A stretch of DNA of 64,000 nt from Nereida sp024640765 (GCA_024640765.1 JAHEEK010000002.1:131258-195257); one strand, 5' to 3'. Shown: positions 25,692 through 35,055, counted from the first letter of the stretch. Made by a program: numbers and translations. The notes: a model not told the origin generated them from the sequence alone.

Positions 25692-25695
25692 TAAA

Positions 25696-28308
25696 TTACT
25701 TTTTAGGGGCTGCTTTCTTTTTGGCAGCAGGTTTTTTCGCCGCAGCCTTATTTGCCGGGGCTTTCTTTTTCGCAGGCGCGCGTTTCTTCGTGCCCTTTTT
25801 GGCCTCTTTTTCGGCAATCCACTCAAGCGCCATATCGATGTTCACATCTTCGGCGTTGGTCTCTTTGGGGATGGTCGCGTTTACTTTTTCCCATTTGATG
25901 TAGGGACCATATTTACCTTCGCGGATTGAGATGTTTCCGCCATCGGGATGATCGCCTAAATCCTTTAGAACTTTGGCTGGCGCGCCACGTCCTCCGCGGC
26001 TGGCAACTTTTTCGGCCAACAGTTGAACAGCACGGTTCATGCCAACTTCCCAAACCTCATCAAGCCCCTCAAGGTTGGCATTTGTCCCGCCACGGTCCGA
26101 GGTTGTTTCGGCGTGTTTGAGGTACGGTCCGTAGCGGCCAATATTGGCCCATACGTTCACGCCGTCTTCAGGGTGCGGGCCGATCAAGCGGGGCAGGGCA
26201 AGCAATTTGACCGTTGTCGCAAGGTCCAACTCCTCTGGCTTCCATTCTTGGGGCACAGATTGGCGCGGTGGTTTTTTGTTGTCTTCTGTCACTTCGCCGC
26301 GTTGTGCGTAGGGGCCAAAGCGTCCTTTGTGGATCCAGATGTTATCGCCTGCATCCTCACCCAACAGCTTACCTTCGGGAGGAATAGCGCTTGCTTCTGC
26401 CTCGGGGTCCGGTGGGCCGAAGGGGCGGGTGTATTTGCATTCGGGGTAGCGTGAACAGCCGATAAATGCACCACCGGCGCGTGCGGTGCGCATGGATAAG
26501 CGGCCCTGTTCGCAATTAGGACATAGACGTGGGTCTTTGCCGTCGCCTTCGTCTGGGAAGATATGCGGTGCAAGGACGTCGTTGATTTTCTCCAGCACAT
26601 CCGTGATCGAGTTGTCCATAGCCTCATCGATCGTCGCTTTGAAGTCGCGCCAGAATGTATCGAGCAGCTTTTTGTAGTCTGCCTCGCCTGCGCTTACGTG
26701 ATCAAGCTGTTCTTCAAGAGACGCGGTGTAGTCATAGCCTACGTATTTTCGGAAGTAATTTGTCAGAAAGGCAGTGACCAAGCGGCCTTTGTCCTCGGGG
26801 AAAAGGCGGTTCTTGTCTTTGCGCACGTATTCGCGGTCCTGAATGGTTGTCACGATCGACGCGTATGTTGAGGGGCGGCCAATGCCCAACTCTTCCATCC
26901 GCTTCACCAGTGTCGCCTCAGTATAGCGGGGCGGGGGCTGCGTGAAGTGCTGCTCAGGGGTGACGGAGGTTTTCGCCATCGCTTCGCCTTCGTTCACTTG
27001 GGGCAGGCGCTTATCGTCATCATCTACAACAGCATCGTCATCGCGGCCTTCTTCATAGACTTTTAAGAAGCCTTCGAAAATCACAACCTGCCCTGTAGCG
27101 CGCAGCTCGACCTGACCATCGGCACTGCCAAAATCAACGGTTGTGCGCTCCATTCGGGCGGCAGACATTTGACTGGCGATGGTTCGTTTATAAATTAGGT
27201 CATACAGCTTGCGCTGATCCGCCTCGGTCACTTTGATGTCATCCGCGCTGCGCATCATGTCCGTGGGGCGGATACATTCGTGCGCTTCCTGCGCGTTCTT
27301 GGCTTTGTTTTTGTACATACGCGGAGACGCAGGGACGAAATCTTCGCCGAACTTGGTCTTGATCGCCGCGCGTGCTTCATGAACCGCTTCGGGGGCCATG
27401 TCGATGCCGTCGGTCCGCATATAGGTGATGAGACCAGCTTCATAGAGACGCTGAGCGGCGTTCATGGTTTGCCGTGCGCCCATGCCAAACTTGCGGCTGG
27501 CTTCTTGTTGCAGGGTCGATGTCATGAACGGGGCAGAGGGGTTGCGGCTTGTAGGTTTGGCCTCAACAGACTTGACAGAGATATCGCGGCTGTTGATCGC
27601 TTGTTGGGCCAATTCGGCCTGCGTTGCGTTCTCAATGTCGAATTTATCGAGCTTCTTACCGGCCAGAACCGTAAGGCGTGCTTCGACTGATTTTCCACGC
27701 GGTGTCTCAAGCAGGGCTTTGACTGACCAATATTCGCGGTTCTTGAAGACTTCGATCTCCATCTCGCGCTCTACGATTAGCCGCAGGGTGACTGATTGGA
27801 CGCGGCCCGCAGATTTTGCTCCGGGTAGGCGGCGCCACAATACGGGCGACAGTTTGAAACCCACTAGATAATCAAGCGCACGACGGGCGAGGTATGCCTC
27901 GACCAATTCCGTGTCAACTTGGCGCGGGTTCTGCATTGCTTCGGTGACGGCGGTTTTAGTGATTGCGTTGAACACGACGCGACTAACCGGAGTGTCTTTC
28001 TTAAGGATTTTGCGTTTGCGAAGGGCTTCCTCAAGGTGCCAAGAGATCGCTTCGCCTTCGCGGTCGGGGTCGGTCGCAAGTATCAAGTTGGGGTCATCTT
28101 TGAGCGCGTCAGCGATTGCTTTGACGTGCTTTTTGGATGCGCTTGCGACTTCCCACTGCATCTCAAAATTGTTCTCTGGGTCAACGGAACCATCCTTGGG
28201 CGGCAGGTCGCGCACGTGGCCGTAACTGGCCAAAACGGTGTAGTCGCTTCCCAGATAGCTGTTGATGGTTTTCGCTTTTGCGGGGCTCTCTACAACAACA
28301 ACTGGCAT
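25696..28308 (-). CDS. topA: DNA topoisomerase I
   Basis: Type IA topoisomerase that relaxes negative supercoils. At 870 residues it has the Toprim domain at the start (VVVESPAKAKTINSYLG, ATDPDREGEAISWHLEEAL). The catalytic Tyr lies in GLITYMRTDGIDM, and GRPSTYASIVTTIQDR follows. One zinc ribbon is complete (CPNCEQGRLSMRT then GCSRYPECKYTRPF), followed by repeated GPYxK/GPYAQ segments. The C-terminus is a long Lys/Ala/Pro tail (about the last 35 residues), probably for DNA contact. An AGGACC ribosome site lies before ATG 28308. dprA lies upstream on the same strand, the usual arrangement. Confidence 0.97.
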   Translation of the reverse strand: MPVVVVESPAKAKTINSYLGSDYTVLASYGHVRDLPPKDGSVDPENNFEMQWEVASASKKHVKAIADALKDDPNLILATDPDREGEAISWHLEEALRKRKILKKDTPVSRVVFNAITKTAVTEAMQNPRQVDTELVEAYLARRALDYLVGFKLSPVLWRRLPGAKSAGRVQSVTLRLIVEREMEIEVFKNREYWSVKALLETPRGKSVEARLTVLAGKKLDKFDIENATQAELAQQAINSRDISVKSVEAKPTSRNPSAPFMTSTLQQEASRKFGMGARQTMNAAQRLYEAGLITYMRTDGIDMAPEAVHEARAAIKTKFGEDFVPASPRMYKNKAKNAQEAHECIRPTDMMRSADDIKVTEADQRKLYDLIYKRTIASQMSAARMERTTVDFGSADGQVELRATGQVVIFEGFLKVYEEGRDDDAVVDDDDKRLPQVNEGEAMAKTSVTPEQHFTQPPPRYTEATLVKRMEELGIGRPSTYASIVTTIQDREYVRKDKNRLFPEDKGRLVTAFLTNYFRKYVGYDYTASLEEQLDHVSAGEADYKKLLDTFWRDFKATIDEAMDNSITDVLEKINDVLAPHIFPDEGDGKDPRLCPNCEQGRLSMRTARAGGAFIGCSRYPECKYTRPFGPPDPEAEASAIPPEGKLLGEDAGDNIWIHKGRFGPYAQRGEVTEDNKKPPRQSVPQEWKPEELDLATTVKLLALPRLIGPHPEDGVNVWANIGRYGPYLKHAETTSDRGGTNANLEGLDEVWEVGMNRAVQLLAEKVASRGGRGAPAKVLKDLGDHPDGGNISIREGKYGPYIKWEKVNATIPKETNAEDVNIDMALEWIAEKEAKKGTKKRAPAKKKAPANKAAAKKPAAKKKAAPKK

Positions 28309-28467
28309 GATGGTCCTAACGAGTTGGAAGGGAAATTAAGTTCGCACGTAGATGTGGTGGTGAGGGGGTGCTTGTCAACACAACTCGTACATGGGCGGTG
28401 TTGACAGTATTCATACAAGGGTAACCTAACGTTAACATCACATTAACAGGCGCGTTGTTTATGGTAC

Positions 28468-29691
28468 CTATGGCCGGTCAGGCGGCGCAGATATCATTCC
28501 CCCATGGTGACGGACGATGTGACCTTCGATCTCAAGCTCCAGCAGGGCTGCGCCGATCTGGGCTGGATCGTGATGGTTTTGACTGTGTGCGACATCGCGG
28601 GTTATCTGATCTTGGGCCGCAGGGGTTGGCCCGAGCCGTGAAAGGATTTGAGCATGCAAATCTTGCGTCGTTGGTTTGGGCGTTGATGCGGTGCTGACGC
28701 GCGTGTGTGACGTGGCTGAGTTTGTCAATGTGAGACTATTTTGCGCACTTGTAGTTTGCGGTTGTGCCGCAGTCTGCTGCGCACCAAGGACCTCCAACAC
28801 ATCGGCGGCGTTACGAATTAAAGTAGCCCCATCACGCAGCAAAATGTTGCAGCCAGACGCACGTGCATCAAAGGGATGACCGGGCACGGCCAACACATCG
28901 CGGCCTTGATCGGCGGCGTTGCGAGCGGTGATCAAGCTGCCGGACTTCGCGGCGGCCTCAACCACGATTACGGCCTGCGCCAAGCCGCTGATAATACGGT
29001 TGCGGCGCGGAAAGTGGCGTGCGGTTGGCCCAAGGCCCATTGGCATTTCAGAGAGTCGCAGACCGCGCATGGCAATATCGTGATGAAGCTGCGCGTTTTC
29101 AGTCGGATGTATATAGTCAACGCCGCCCGCTTGGACGGCAATGGTTTGTCCGCCTGATTGGCAGCTGCCCGCATCAAGGGCACTTTGTTGGGCGGCAGTA
29201 TCAATCCCGCGCGCAAGTCTTGAGACAATTGTGATGCCGGCTTCAACCAATTCGCCTGCAATTTTTGAGGCAAGACGTACCCCAAGTGAAGATGCGTTTC
29301 GCGAGCCAACCATGGCGATACAGGGGGTTTGCAGCGCATCTAAGTTGCCCACGGCCCAAAGAACCGGCGGCGCATCAGCTATGGCTTTAAGGTGCGCGGG
29401 GTAGGCGGCCTCTGCTACGGTAAGCAATGTTGCCCCTGCGCGTTTAACTGCAGCAATTTCGGCAAGCACTACTTGTTTGGGGCACGCAACGTATCCACGC
29501 ACTCCGGCTGCACCAGCAATATCAGGAAGAGCGTCGAGCGCAGTTTGCGCATCACCATGTTCGCCCATCAGCCGGTAGAACGTGGCAATACCAACCCGGC
29601 GAGAGCGTAAGAGACGGAGCCACGCGATGCGATGTTCCTCCGTGGTGGGTGGGAGTAGCGGGTGAGTGGAAGAAGGGGTGTCTTCGTTCAT
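28468..29691 (-). CDS. dprA: DNA-processing protein DprA
   Basis: Binds incoming single-stranded DNA and loads RecA during natural transformation. The 407-residue product has the Rossmann-like core with IAMVGSRNASSLG (about 125-137), RHFPRRNRIISGLAQAVIVV and AAKSGSLITARNAADQGRDV. A variable Gln/Thr/Ser linker follows, then a C-terminal winged-helix (QDLHAQILSRLGPTPAAQDQ). The conserved SGLARGID segment reads SRLARGID here (Arg158 for Gly), and a few extra residues (DAGSCQSGG) follow it. Whether it remains functional is uncertain. It is upstream of topA by 159 bases. Confidence 0.93.
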   Translation of the reverse strand: MNEDTPSSTHPLLPPTTEEHRIAWLRLLRSRRVGIATFYRLMGEHGDAQTALDALPDIAGAAGVRGYVACPKQVVLAEIAAVKRAGATLLTVAEAAYPAHLKAIADAPPVLWAVGNLDALQTPCIAMVGSRNASSLGVRLASKIAGELVEAGITIVSRLARGIDTAAQQSALDAGSCQSGGQTIAVQAGGVDYIHPTENAQLHHDIAMRGLRLSEMPMGLGPTARHFPRRNRIISGLAQAVIVVEAAAKSGSLITARNAADQGRDVLAVPGHPFDARASGCNILLRDGATLIRNAADVLEVLGAQQTAAQPQTTSAQNSLTLTNSATSHTRVSTASTPKPTTQDLHAQILSRLGPTPAAQDQITRDVAHSQNHHDPAQIGAALLELEIEGHIVRHHGGMISAPPDRP

Positions 29692-29794
29692 CCGTCGCTC
29701 CGTCAGCTTATAGAATCACATCTACCGCGAACGGGTTAACGGAGCATTACTCTCCTTAAAGTTGTGGGAATATCCTTGTGCCGCATATGTCCGC

Positions 29795-31216
29795 TTATGT
29801 GGCCGACCCGCCCACCGTCAGGCCGCCAATCATCAAGCTTGGCTGTCCCACACCTACGGGCACCCATTGGCCCTGTTTGCCGCAAGACCCCATGCCCGGA
29901 TCAAGGGCCATGTCATTGCCGATGCCGCGAATTTGTTTCATTGCGGTTGCGCCGTCGCCAATAAGGGTCGCACCTTTGACAGCCTCGCCCACAATGCCGT
30001 TTCGCACGCGGTAGGCTTCGGTACATGAGAAAACAAATTTGCCGTTCGTAATGTCCACTTGGCCGCCGCCAAAGCCCACCGCATAAATGCCGTCTTTGAG
30101 GTCTGCCACCAAATCGCCGGGGGCCGTATCTCCGCCCAGCATATATGTGTTGGTCATCCGCGGCATGGGGATGTGTGCATGCGATTGACGGCGACCGTTG
30201 CCCGTGGGTTCAACACCCATCAAACGGGCGTTTTGGCGGTCTTGCATATAGCCTATCAGAATGCCGTCCTCGATGAGGACGTTCTTGGCTGATGGCGTGC
30301 CTTCATCATCAACGCTGATTGACCCGCGGCGATCAGGGATGGTGCCGTCATCAAGAACTGTCACGCCTTTCGCTGCGATTTGTTGGCCCATGAGCCCTGC
30401 AAAGGCAGAGGCACCTTTGCGGTTAAAGTCCCCTTCAAGTCCGTGGCCCACAGCCTCATGAAGCAAGATCCCCGGCCAGCCGTTGCCCAGAACCACATCC
30501 ATAATGCCAGCGGGTGCAGGCACTGCGTCAAGGTTGACTAAGGCGACGCGTAACGCCTCGCGAACCATGGGTTGCCAGTGGTTCGGATCAATAAGCCCAT
30601 TCATAAGATAGCGCCCGCCGCCGCCAACACCGCCGCTTTCTCGACGCCCTTGGTCTTCTACGATTACCGAGATGTTGAGCCGTGCCATGGGGCGGGCATC
30701 ACGGGTAATCGCCCCATCAGGGCGCATGATCTCAACTTCTTGAAATGAGGCTGACAAAGTTGCGCTGACTTGTACGATGCGGGGATCAAGGGCGCGGGCA
30801 AAGGCGTCAATTTCGGCCAACGTGTCTACTTTTGCCGCAAACGCGATTCCGTCGAGTGGGTTTTCATCAGTGTAGAGCTTTTTGTTGGTCCCTGCGGGTG
30901 CATCGGCCAATACCCCACCACCTTCACCAACGGCCAAGCGGGCGGTTTCAACGCAGCGCGCTATGGCAGCCTCAGAGATTTCAGAACTATGTGCATAGCC
31001 TGCCACTTCTCCGCGCACAGCGCGCAACCCGAATCCCTCTGACCCATTATAGGAGGCGTTTTTCACACGGCCGTCATCAAAAACGATCGATTCAGTGCGG
31101 GAGCGTTCGAGAAAAAGTTCGCCGTCATCGGCGCCTGCGGTAGCGGTTTGCAGCTGTGAAAGCGCTGCATTTGCGTCTAAAGCTGTTTCAAAAGGGCGAA
31201 AAGGCGCGTCAGTCAT
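29795..31216 (-). CDS. tldD: Metalloprotease TldD
   Basis: Zinc protease subunit that, with TldE/PmbA, degrades unfolded peptides and matures some peptide products. The 473-residue length is normal. The zinc motif HEAVGHGLEGDFNRKG (His-Glu-x-x-x-His) lies near residues 253-268, and the C-terminal GxGG-rich part (FGGGQVDITNGKFVFSCTEA) fits the family. A possible FNR-type site lies 24 bases upstream of its start and is shared with the divergent coxB promoter region. The partner PmbA gene is not in the window. Confidence 0.96.
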   Translation of the reverse strand: MTDAPFRPFETALDANAALSQLQTATAGADDGELFLERSRTESIVFDDGRVKNASYNGSEGFGLRAVRGEVAGYAHSSEISEAAIARCVETARLAVGEGGGVLADAPAGTNKKLYTDENPLDGIAFAAKVDTLAEIDAFARALDPRIVQVSATLSASFQEVEIMRPDGAITRDARPMARLNISVIVEDQGRRESGGVGGGGRYLMNGLIDPNHWQPMVREALRVALVNLDAVPAPAGIMDVVLGNGWPGILLHEAVGHGLEGDFNRKGASAFAGLMGQQIAAKGVTVLDDGTIPDRRGSISVDDEGTPSAKNVLIEDGILIGYMQDRQNARLMGVEPTGNGRRQSHAHIPMPRMTNTYMLGGDTAPGDLVADLKDGIYAVGFGGGQVDITNGKFVFSCTEAYRVRNGIVGEAVKGATLIGDGATAMKQIRGIGNDMALDPGMGSCGKQGQWVPVGVGQPSLMIGGLTVGGSAT

Positions 31217-31239
31217 AAGTATCCCTACGTGTGAAATAT

Positions 31240-31253
31240 TTGATCTGGGTCAA
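31240..31253. promoter_or_regulatory. Possible FNR/FnrL-type site between tldD and coxB
   Basis: TTGAT-CTGG-GTCAA matches the FNR consensus TTGAT-N4-ATCAA at nine of ten fixed positions. It sits 24 bases before the tldD start and about 157 before coxB. Oxygen control of a cytochrome oxidase locus by an FNR homologue is plausible in Rhodobacterales, but no binding evidence exists here. Confidence 0.4.
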
Positions 31254-31410
31254 AAAAGCGTCCGTTTGCCGCAACGCCAAATCTTGAGATTATATTCAGG
31301 ATATGGTTTTAAGCGCTCAGGATACAATTGGATTCCATGCGATCGGTAGCTGACGCGTGGAAGTGGACCAGACGGAACAGACCGTCTTAAGACAACGGGA
31401 AGCAGATATA

Positions 31411-32331
31411 ATGCGTTTTTCGACCTTCATGGCGGCCTCTTTTGCCGCGTTCGTGGCAGGGCCTGCATTGGCTCAGGACTCAGAAGTAGTGCGCGGCGCA
31501 CCGGTTGAGGGTGGCACAGGCTTTCAATTCGCTGCAACAGAACTTGCGCGGGATCTTCAGTGGTTGGACGGTATGATCAACGTGATCATCGCGGTTATCG
31601 TGCTTTTCGTAACTGGTTTGCTGGTGGCAGTCGCTGTGCGCTATAATCGCCGCCGCAACCCCGAGCCTGCGACATTCACACATAACTCACCTTTGGAAGT
31701 TGCGTGGACCGTTGTTCCGATCATCGTTTTGGTCTTCATCGGCGCGTTCTCACTGCCTGTCTTGTTCAAGCAACAAGTTATTCCAGAGGCAGACATCAAC
31801 ATCAAAGTAACAGGGTACCAGTGGTTCTGGGGCTATGAGTATGTGGACGAAGGTTTTGCATTTGACAGCTACATGATCGGCCAGCCCGCTACCGTGACCG
31901 ATGCAGGCGAAGCCAATGGTGTGCAACCCTACATCCTTGATGCAGCGATGGAAGAAATGCTGGCCGAATACGGCTACACACGCAGCGAATGGTTGTTGGC
32001 AACTGACACGCAAGTTGTTGTGCCTGTGAACAAAACCGTCGTGATGACCGTGACTGGTGCGGATGTGATCCACTCATGGACGATCCCTGCATTTGGCGTG
32101 AAGCAAGATGCGGTTCCGGGCCGTCTGGCGCAGCTGTGGTTCAAGGCAGAAAAAGAAGGCATCTACTTTGGCCAGTGTTCAGAGCTGTGCGGTAAAGACC
32201 ACGCCTACATGCCAATCACTGTAAAAGTAGTGTCGGAAGCAGAATACGAGGCATGGCTTGCATCTGCGAAAGAAGAGTACGCAGGCATCGCACCTGTTGC
32301 TACTGGTGACTACCAGATCGCTTCTAAGTAA
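31411..32331 (+). CDS. coxB: Cytochrome c oxidase subunit II
   Basis: CuA-bearing subunit of an aa3-type oxidase that accepts electrons from cytochrome c. From ATG 31411 it is 306 residues with a signal peptide (cleavage near GPALAQ, residue 22) and two membrane helices (about 54-77 and 98-118). The CuA ligands fall at His221, Cys256, Glu258, Cys260, His264 and Met267 (GQCSELCGKDHAYMP). The aromatic patch GYQWFWGYEY is at about 135-144. The frame is open upstream to 31357 but lacks a signal there. Subunit I (ctaD) is not in the window, which is usual for this order. Confidence 0.97.
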   Translation: MRFSTFMAASFAAFVAGPALAQDSEVVRGAPVEGGTGFQFAATELARDLQWLDGMINVIIAVIVLFVTGLLVAVAVRYNRRRNPEPATFTHNSPLEVAWTVVPIIVLVFIGAFSLPVLFKQQVIPEADINIKVTGYQWFWGYEYVDEGFAFDSYMIGQPATVTDAGEANGVQPYILDAAMEEMLAEYGYTRSEWLLATDTQVVVPVNKTVVMTVTGADVIHSWTIPAFGVKQDAVPGRLAQLWFKAEKEGIYFGQCSELCGKDHAYMPITVKVVSEAEYEAWLASAKEEYAGIAPVATGDYQIASK

Positions 32332-32363
32332 CTTTCTGCCCTCCTTTTGTAGGGGGGTGGTTT

Positions 32364-32391
32364 AGGGTCGAACGGTTGGTTCGACCCTTTT
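32364..32391 (+). terminator. Terminator or attenuator between coxB and ctaB
   Basis: GGGTCGAAC (32365-32373) pairs with GTTCGACCC (32379-32387) and is followed by TTTT. It ends 17 bases before the ctaB start, next to its ribosome site, so it probably lets part of the coxB transcription continue into the assembly genes. Confidence 0.8.
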
Positions 32392-32408
32392 AACGAAGGG
32401 ACCACCTA

Positions 32409-33353
32409 ATGACCGACGCTAGTCTGCAAACAGCTGCAAAGCCCGTTCAGGGCGAGGCAGAGTTCCGCGACTACTTCGCGCTGATGAAGCCGCGGGTGAT
32501 GTCGCTCGTTGTTTTCACAGCACTCGTTGGTCTGTTGGTCGCGCCTGTAAGCGTGCACCCCTTCATTGGCTTTTGTGCCATTTTGTTTATCGCAATTGGT
32601 GCGGGTGCATCGGGTTCGCTGAACATGTGGTGGGACGCGGATATCGATAGCGTCATGAAGCGCACTGCCCGCCGCCCCATTCCGGCTGGCAAAGTAACCC
32701 CAGGCGAGGCTCTGGCCGTTGGTCTGGCGCTTTCGGGCTTTTCGGTCGTCCTGCTGTGGTTGGCGACAAACGCCGTGGCCGCTGGTTTGCTGACCTTCAC
32801 CATCTTTTTCTATGCAGTTATTTATTCGATCTGGCTCAAGCGCGCGACGCCCCAAAACATCGTGATTGGTGGCGCAGCTGGCGCGTTTCCTCCGATGATT
32901 GGCTGGGTGGTTGCTACGGGTTCGGTAAGTCTTGAAGCGGTACTGATGTTCGCTATCATCTTCATGTGGACCCCACCTCATTTCTGGGCGCTGGCACTAT
33001 TCATGAAGACCGATTACGACGATGCGCGCGTACCCATGCTGACCGTGACCCATGGGCGCAAATCCACCCGCATCCATGTTCTTGTTTACACCCTTCTGCT
33101 GTTTCCCGTTGCCGTAGGAACTGCGTTCACCAGCATTGGCGGGCCGGTTTATTTGGCCGTGGCGCTGTTCTTCAATATCTGGTTCCTCAAGGGCGCCTTT
33201 GACATCTGGCGCCGCGATGAGGCGCAGGCCGAAGCAGACAAATACAAAGTTGAGAAATCAGTCTTTAAAGTCTCGCTTTATTACCTTTTTGCTCACTTTG
33301 GCGCACTGTTGCTGGAAGTGATGCTGGCACCATACGGTTTGGGAGGCTGGTAA
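32409..33353 (+). CDS. ctaB: Protoheme IX farnesyltransferase (heme O synthase)
   Basis: UbiA-family membrane enzyme that adds a farnesyl group to heme B, giving heme O for the oxidase. The 314-residue product has about eight to nine membrane helices and the prenyl-diphosphate/Mg motif NMWWDADIDSVMKRTARRPI (about 74-93). Its TAA overlaps the next ATG by one base. Confidence 0.96.
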   Translation: MTDASLQTAAKPVQGEAEFRDYFALMKPRVMSLVVFTALVGLLVAPVSVHPFIGFCAILFIAIGAGASGSLNMWWDADIDSVMKRTARRPIPAGKVTPGEALAVGLALSGFSVVLLWLATNAVAAGLLTFTIFFYAVIYSIWLKRATPQNIVIGGAAGAFPPMIGWVVATGSVSLEAVLMFAIIFMWTPPHFWALALFMKTDYDDARVPMLTVTHGRKSTRIHVLVYTLLLFPVAVGTAFTSIGGPVYLAVALFFNIWFLKGAFDIWRRDEAQAEADKYKVEKSVFKVSLYYLFAHFGALLLEVMLAPYGLGGW

Positions 33354-33547
33354 TGGGGCATTTCCGTCAAGAACACGAACTTCACACGCGCCGCTCGGGC
33401 CGCAACGGTGCTGTAGCACTGGTTTTGGTGGGGCTGATCGCGATTGTTTTTGGACTGACCTACGTAAAAATCACTGGAGGCAGCAGCCTTGAGGGGTTTG
33501 ATCATGCTGTTCGTCCGTCTGTCACAACCGAGGGAGATGCTAAGTGA
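33353..33547 (+). CDS. Small single-helix protein of the cox operon (CoxF-like)
   Basis: A 64-residue protein with a charged cytoplasmic head (MGHFRQEHELHTRRSGRNG), one membrane helix (AVALVLVGLIAIVFGLTYV) and a short tail. It lies between ctaB and ctaG with one- and four-base overlaps, the place where Paracoccus and Rhodobacter carry a small cox-linked gene often called coxF. Its function is not established. Confidence 0.85.
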   Translation: MGHFRQEHELHTRRSGRNGAVALVLVGLIAIVFGLTYVKITGGSSLEGFDHAVRPSVTTEGDAK

Positions 33548-34155
33548 CCGAAATGACTTCAAAGTTGAACACGGCAAAGAAGCTGGTCGGCGTTGTCGTG
33601 ATTATGGGCGCTTTGGCGTGGGCCTCTGTTCCGCTCTATGATTTGTTTTGCCGTGTGACCGGCTACGGTGGCACCACAAACGCCAGCACGGGCAATACCG
33701 AAGGTGTTTTGGATCAGACGATTAAGGTGCGTTTCGACGCATCAACCGCACGGGATATGCCGTGGGAGTTCAAACCGGAGCAGCGCCAGATGGAGCTGAA
33801 AATCGGTCAAGACGGCATGGCCTTCTACGAGGCTTACAATCCAACCGATAAACCAATCCGCGGGACTGCCAGCTACAACGTGGCGCCATATGCGGCCGGT
33901 GCTTATTTTAGCAAAATTCACTGCTTTTGTTTTGAGGAGCAGATTTTGCAGCCCGGCGAACGTATGTCGATGCCGGTCAACTTTTACGTTGATCCTGACA
34001 TCGTGAATGATCGCGAAGGCAAATATGTGCACACGATTACGTTGTCCTATACATTTCATATGATGGATGATCAAACGGGCATGGACGCTGATGATCAGCA
34101 GGCCGCTTTGATTGAACCAACACCCGAAACACCCCTGACATCACAACTACAATAA
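33544..34155 (+). CDS. ctaG: Cytochrome c oxidase copper chaperone CtaG (Cox11)
   Basis: Membrane-anchored copper chaperone that delivers Cu to the CuB site of subunit I. The 203-residue product starts at GTG 33544, overlapping the previous stop. It has an N-terminal helix (VGVVVIMGALAWASVPLYDL), the RVTGYGGTT motif and the copper-binding IHCFCFEEQILQPGERMSMP near residues 121-140. Confidence 0.96.
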   Translation: MTEMTSKLNTAKKLVGVVVIMGALAWASVPLYDLFCRVTGYGGTTNASTGNTEGVLDQTIKVRFDASTARDMPWEFKPEQRQMELKIGQDGMAFYEAYNPTDKPIRGTASYNVAPYAAGAYFSKIHCFCFEEQILQPGERMSMPVNFYVDPDIVNDREGKYVHTITLSYTFHMMDDQTGMDADDQQAALIEPTPETPLTSQLQ

Positions 34156-34176
34156 GACACGGAAAAGAGACACAAA

Positions 34177-34977
34177 ATGGCCCATGTCAAAAACCACGAT
34201 TATCACGTTTTGCCTCCCAGTGTGTGGCCCTTAATCGGCGCAGTCACTGGCTTCATCATGCTTTTTGGTGCTGTTTTGTGGATGCACGAAAGCGGTCCTT
34301 GGCTCTTTCTGATTGGCCTCGTCGGCGTTCTTTACACCATGTTTGCTTGGTGGGCAGACACGATTGCTGAAAGCCAAGCGGGTGATCACACACCGGTCGT
34401 CATTATTGGTCTGCGTTATGGCTTCATCTTTTTTATCACGTCCGAAGTTATGTTCTTCGCGGCGTGGTTCTGGTCTTTCTTCAAACACGCGATGTACCCC
34501 ATGGGCCCAATGTCCCCTGCAGTTGACGGTGTTTGGCCGCCCGCAGGTATTGAGACGTTCGACCCGTGGCACTTGCCGCTTATCAACACGCTGATCCTGC
34601 TGTGCTCAGGTGCGGCGGCAACGTGGGCGCACCACGCCCTTGTGCATGAGAACAACCGTAAAGATATGAAAAACGGTCTGATCCTTGCGGTAGTGCTCGG
34701 GCTGATCTTCACAGCCTTCCAAGCATATGAGTACACCCACGCGTCCTTCGGGTTTGCGGGTAATATCTATGGTGCGAACTTCTTCATGGCGACGGGCTTC
34801 CACGGTTTCCACGTTGTTGTCGGTACGATCTTTTTGCTGGTGTGTTTGATCCGCCTGCAGCGTGGTCACTTCACGCCAGAAAAGCACGTAGGTTTTGAAG
34901 CTGCCGCTTGGTACTGGCACTTTGTTGATGTCGTGTGGTTGTTCTTGTTTGCGGCCGTTTACGTTTGGGGCGCCTAA
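34177..34977 (+). CDS. ctaE: Cytochrome c oxidase subunit III
   Basis: Seven-helix subunit that stabilises the oxidase and its proton uptake. The 266-residue product begins MAHVKNHDYHVLPPSVWPLI and contains SEVMFFAAWFWSFFKHAMYP, GFHGFHVVVGTIFL and the C-terminal AAAWYWHFVDVVWLFLF, all standard subunit III motifs. It has a GGAAAAGAG ribosome site. A terminator follows. Confidence 0.97.
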   Translation: MAHVKNHDYHVLPPSVWPLIGAVTGFIMLFGAVLWMHESGPWLFLIGLVGVLYTMFAWWADTIAESQAGDHTPVVIIGLRYGFIFFITSEVMFFAAWFWSFFKHAMYPMGPMSPAVDGVWPPAGIETFDPWHLPLINTLILLCSGAAATWAHHALVHENNRKDMKNGLILAVVLGLIFTAFQAYEYTHASFGFAGNIYGANFFMATGFHGFHVVVGTIFLLVCLIRLQRGHFTPEKHVGFEAAAWYWHFVDVVWLFLFAAVYVWGA

Positions 34978-35004
34978 CCTCTCGCAATTTGCGATATTGA
35001 TACA

Positions 35005-35034
35005 AAGGCGCGGGGATCATCCTCGCGCCTTTTG
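35005..35034 (+). terminator. Terminator after ctaE
   Basis: AAGGCGCGGGGA pairs with TCCTCGCGCCTT (one mismatch) and is followed by TTTGCGTTTG. It lies 28 bases after the ctaE stop and 22 before the surf1 start, so read-through is likely. Confidence 0.75.
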
Positions 35035-35055
35035 CGTTTGATTTAGGAGAACAGG

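Noticed and set aside
25700..25810. Repetitive A/G-rich DNA at the end of topA
   Set aside because: It encodes the Lys/Ala/Pro tail of topoisomerase I, a common extension, not a separate repeat element.
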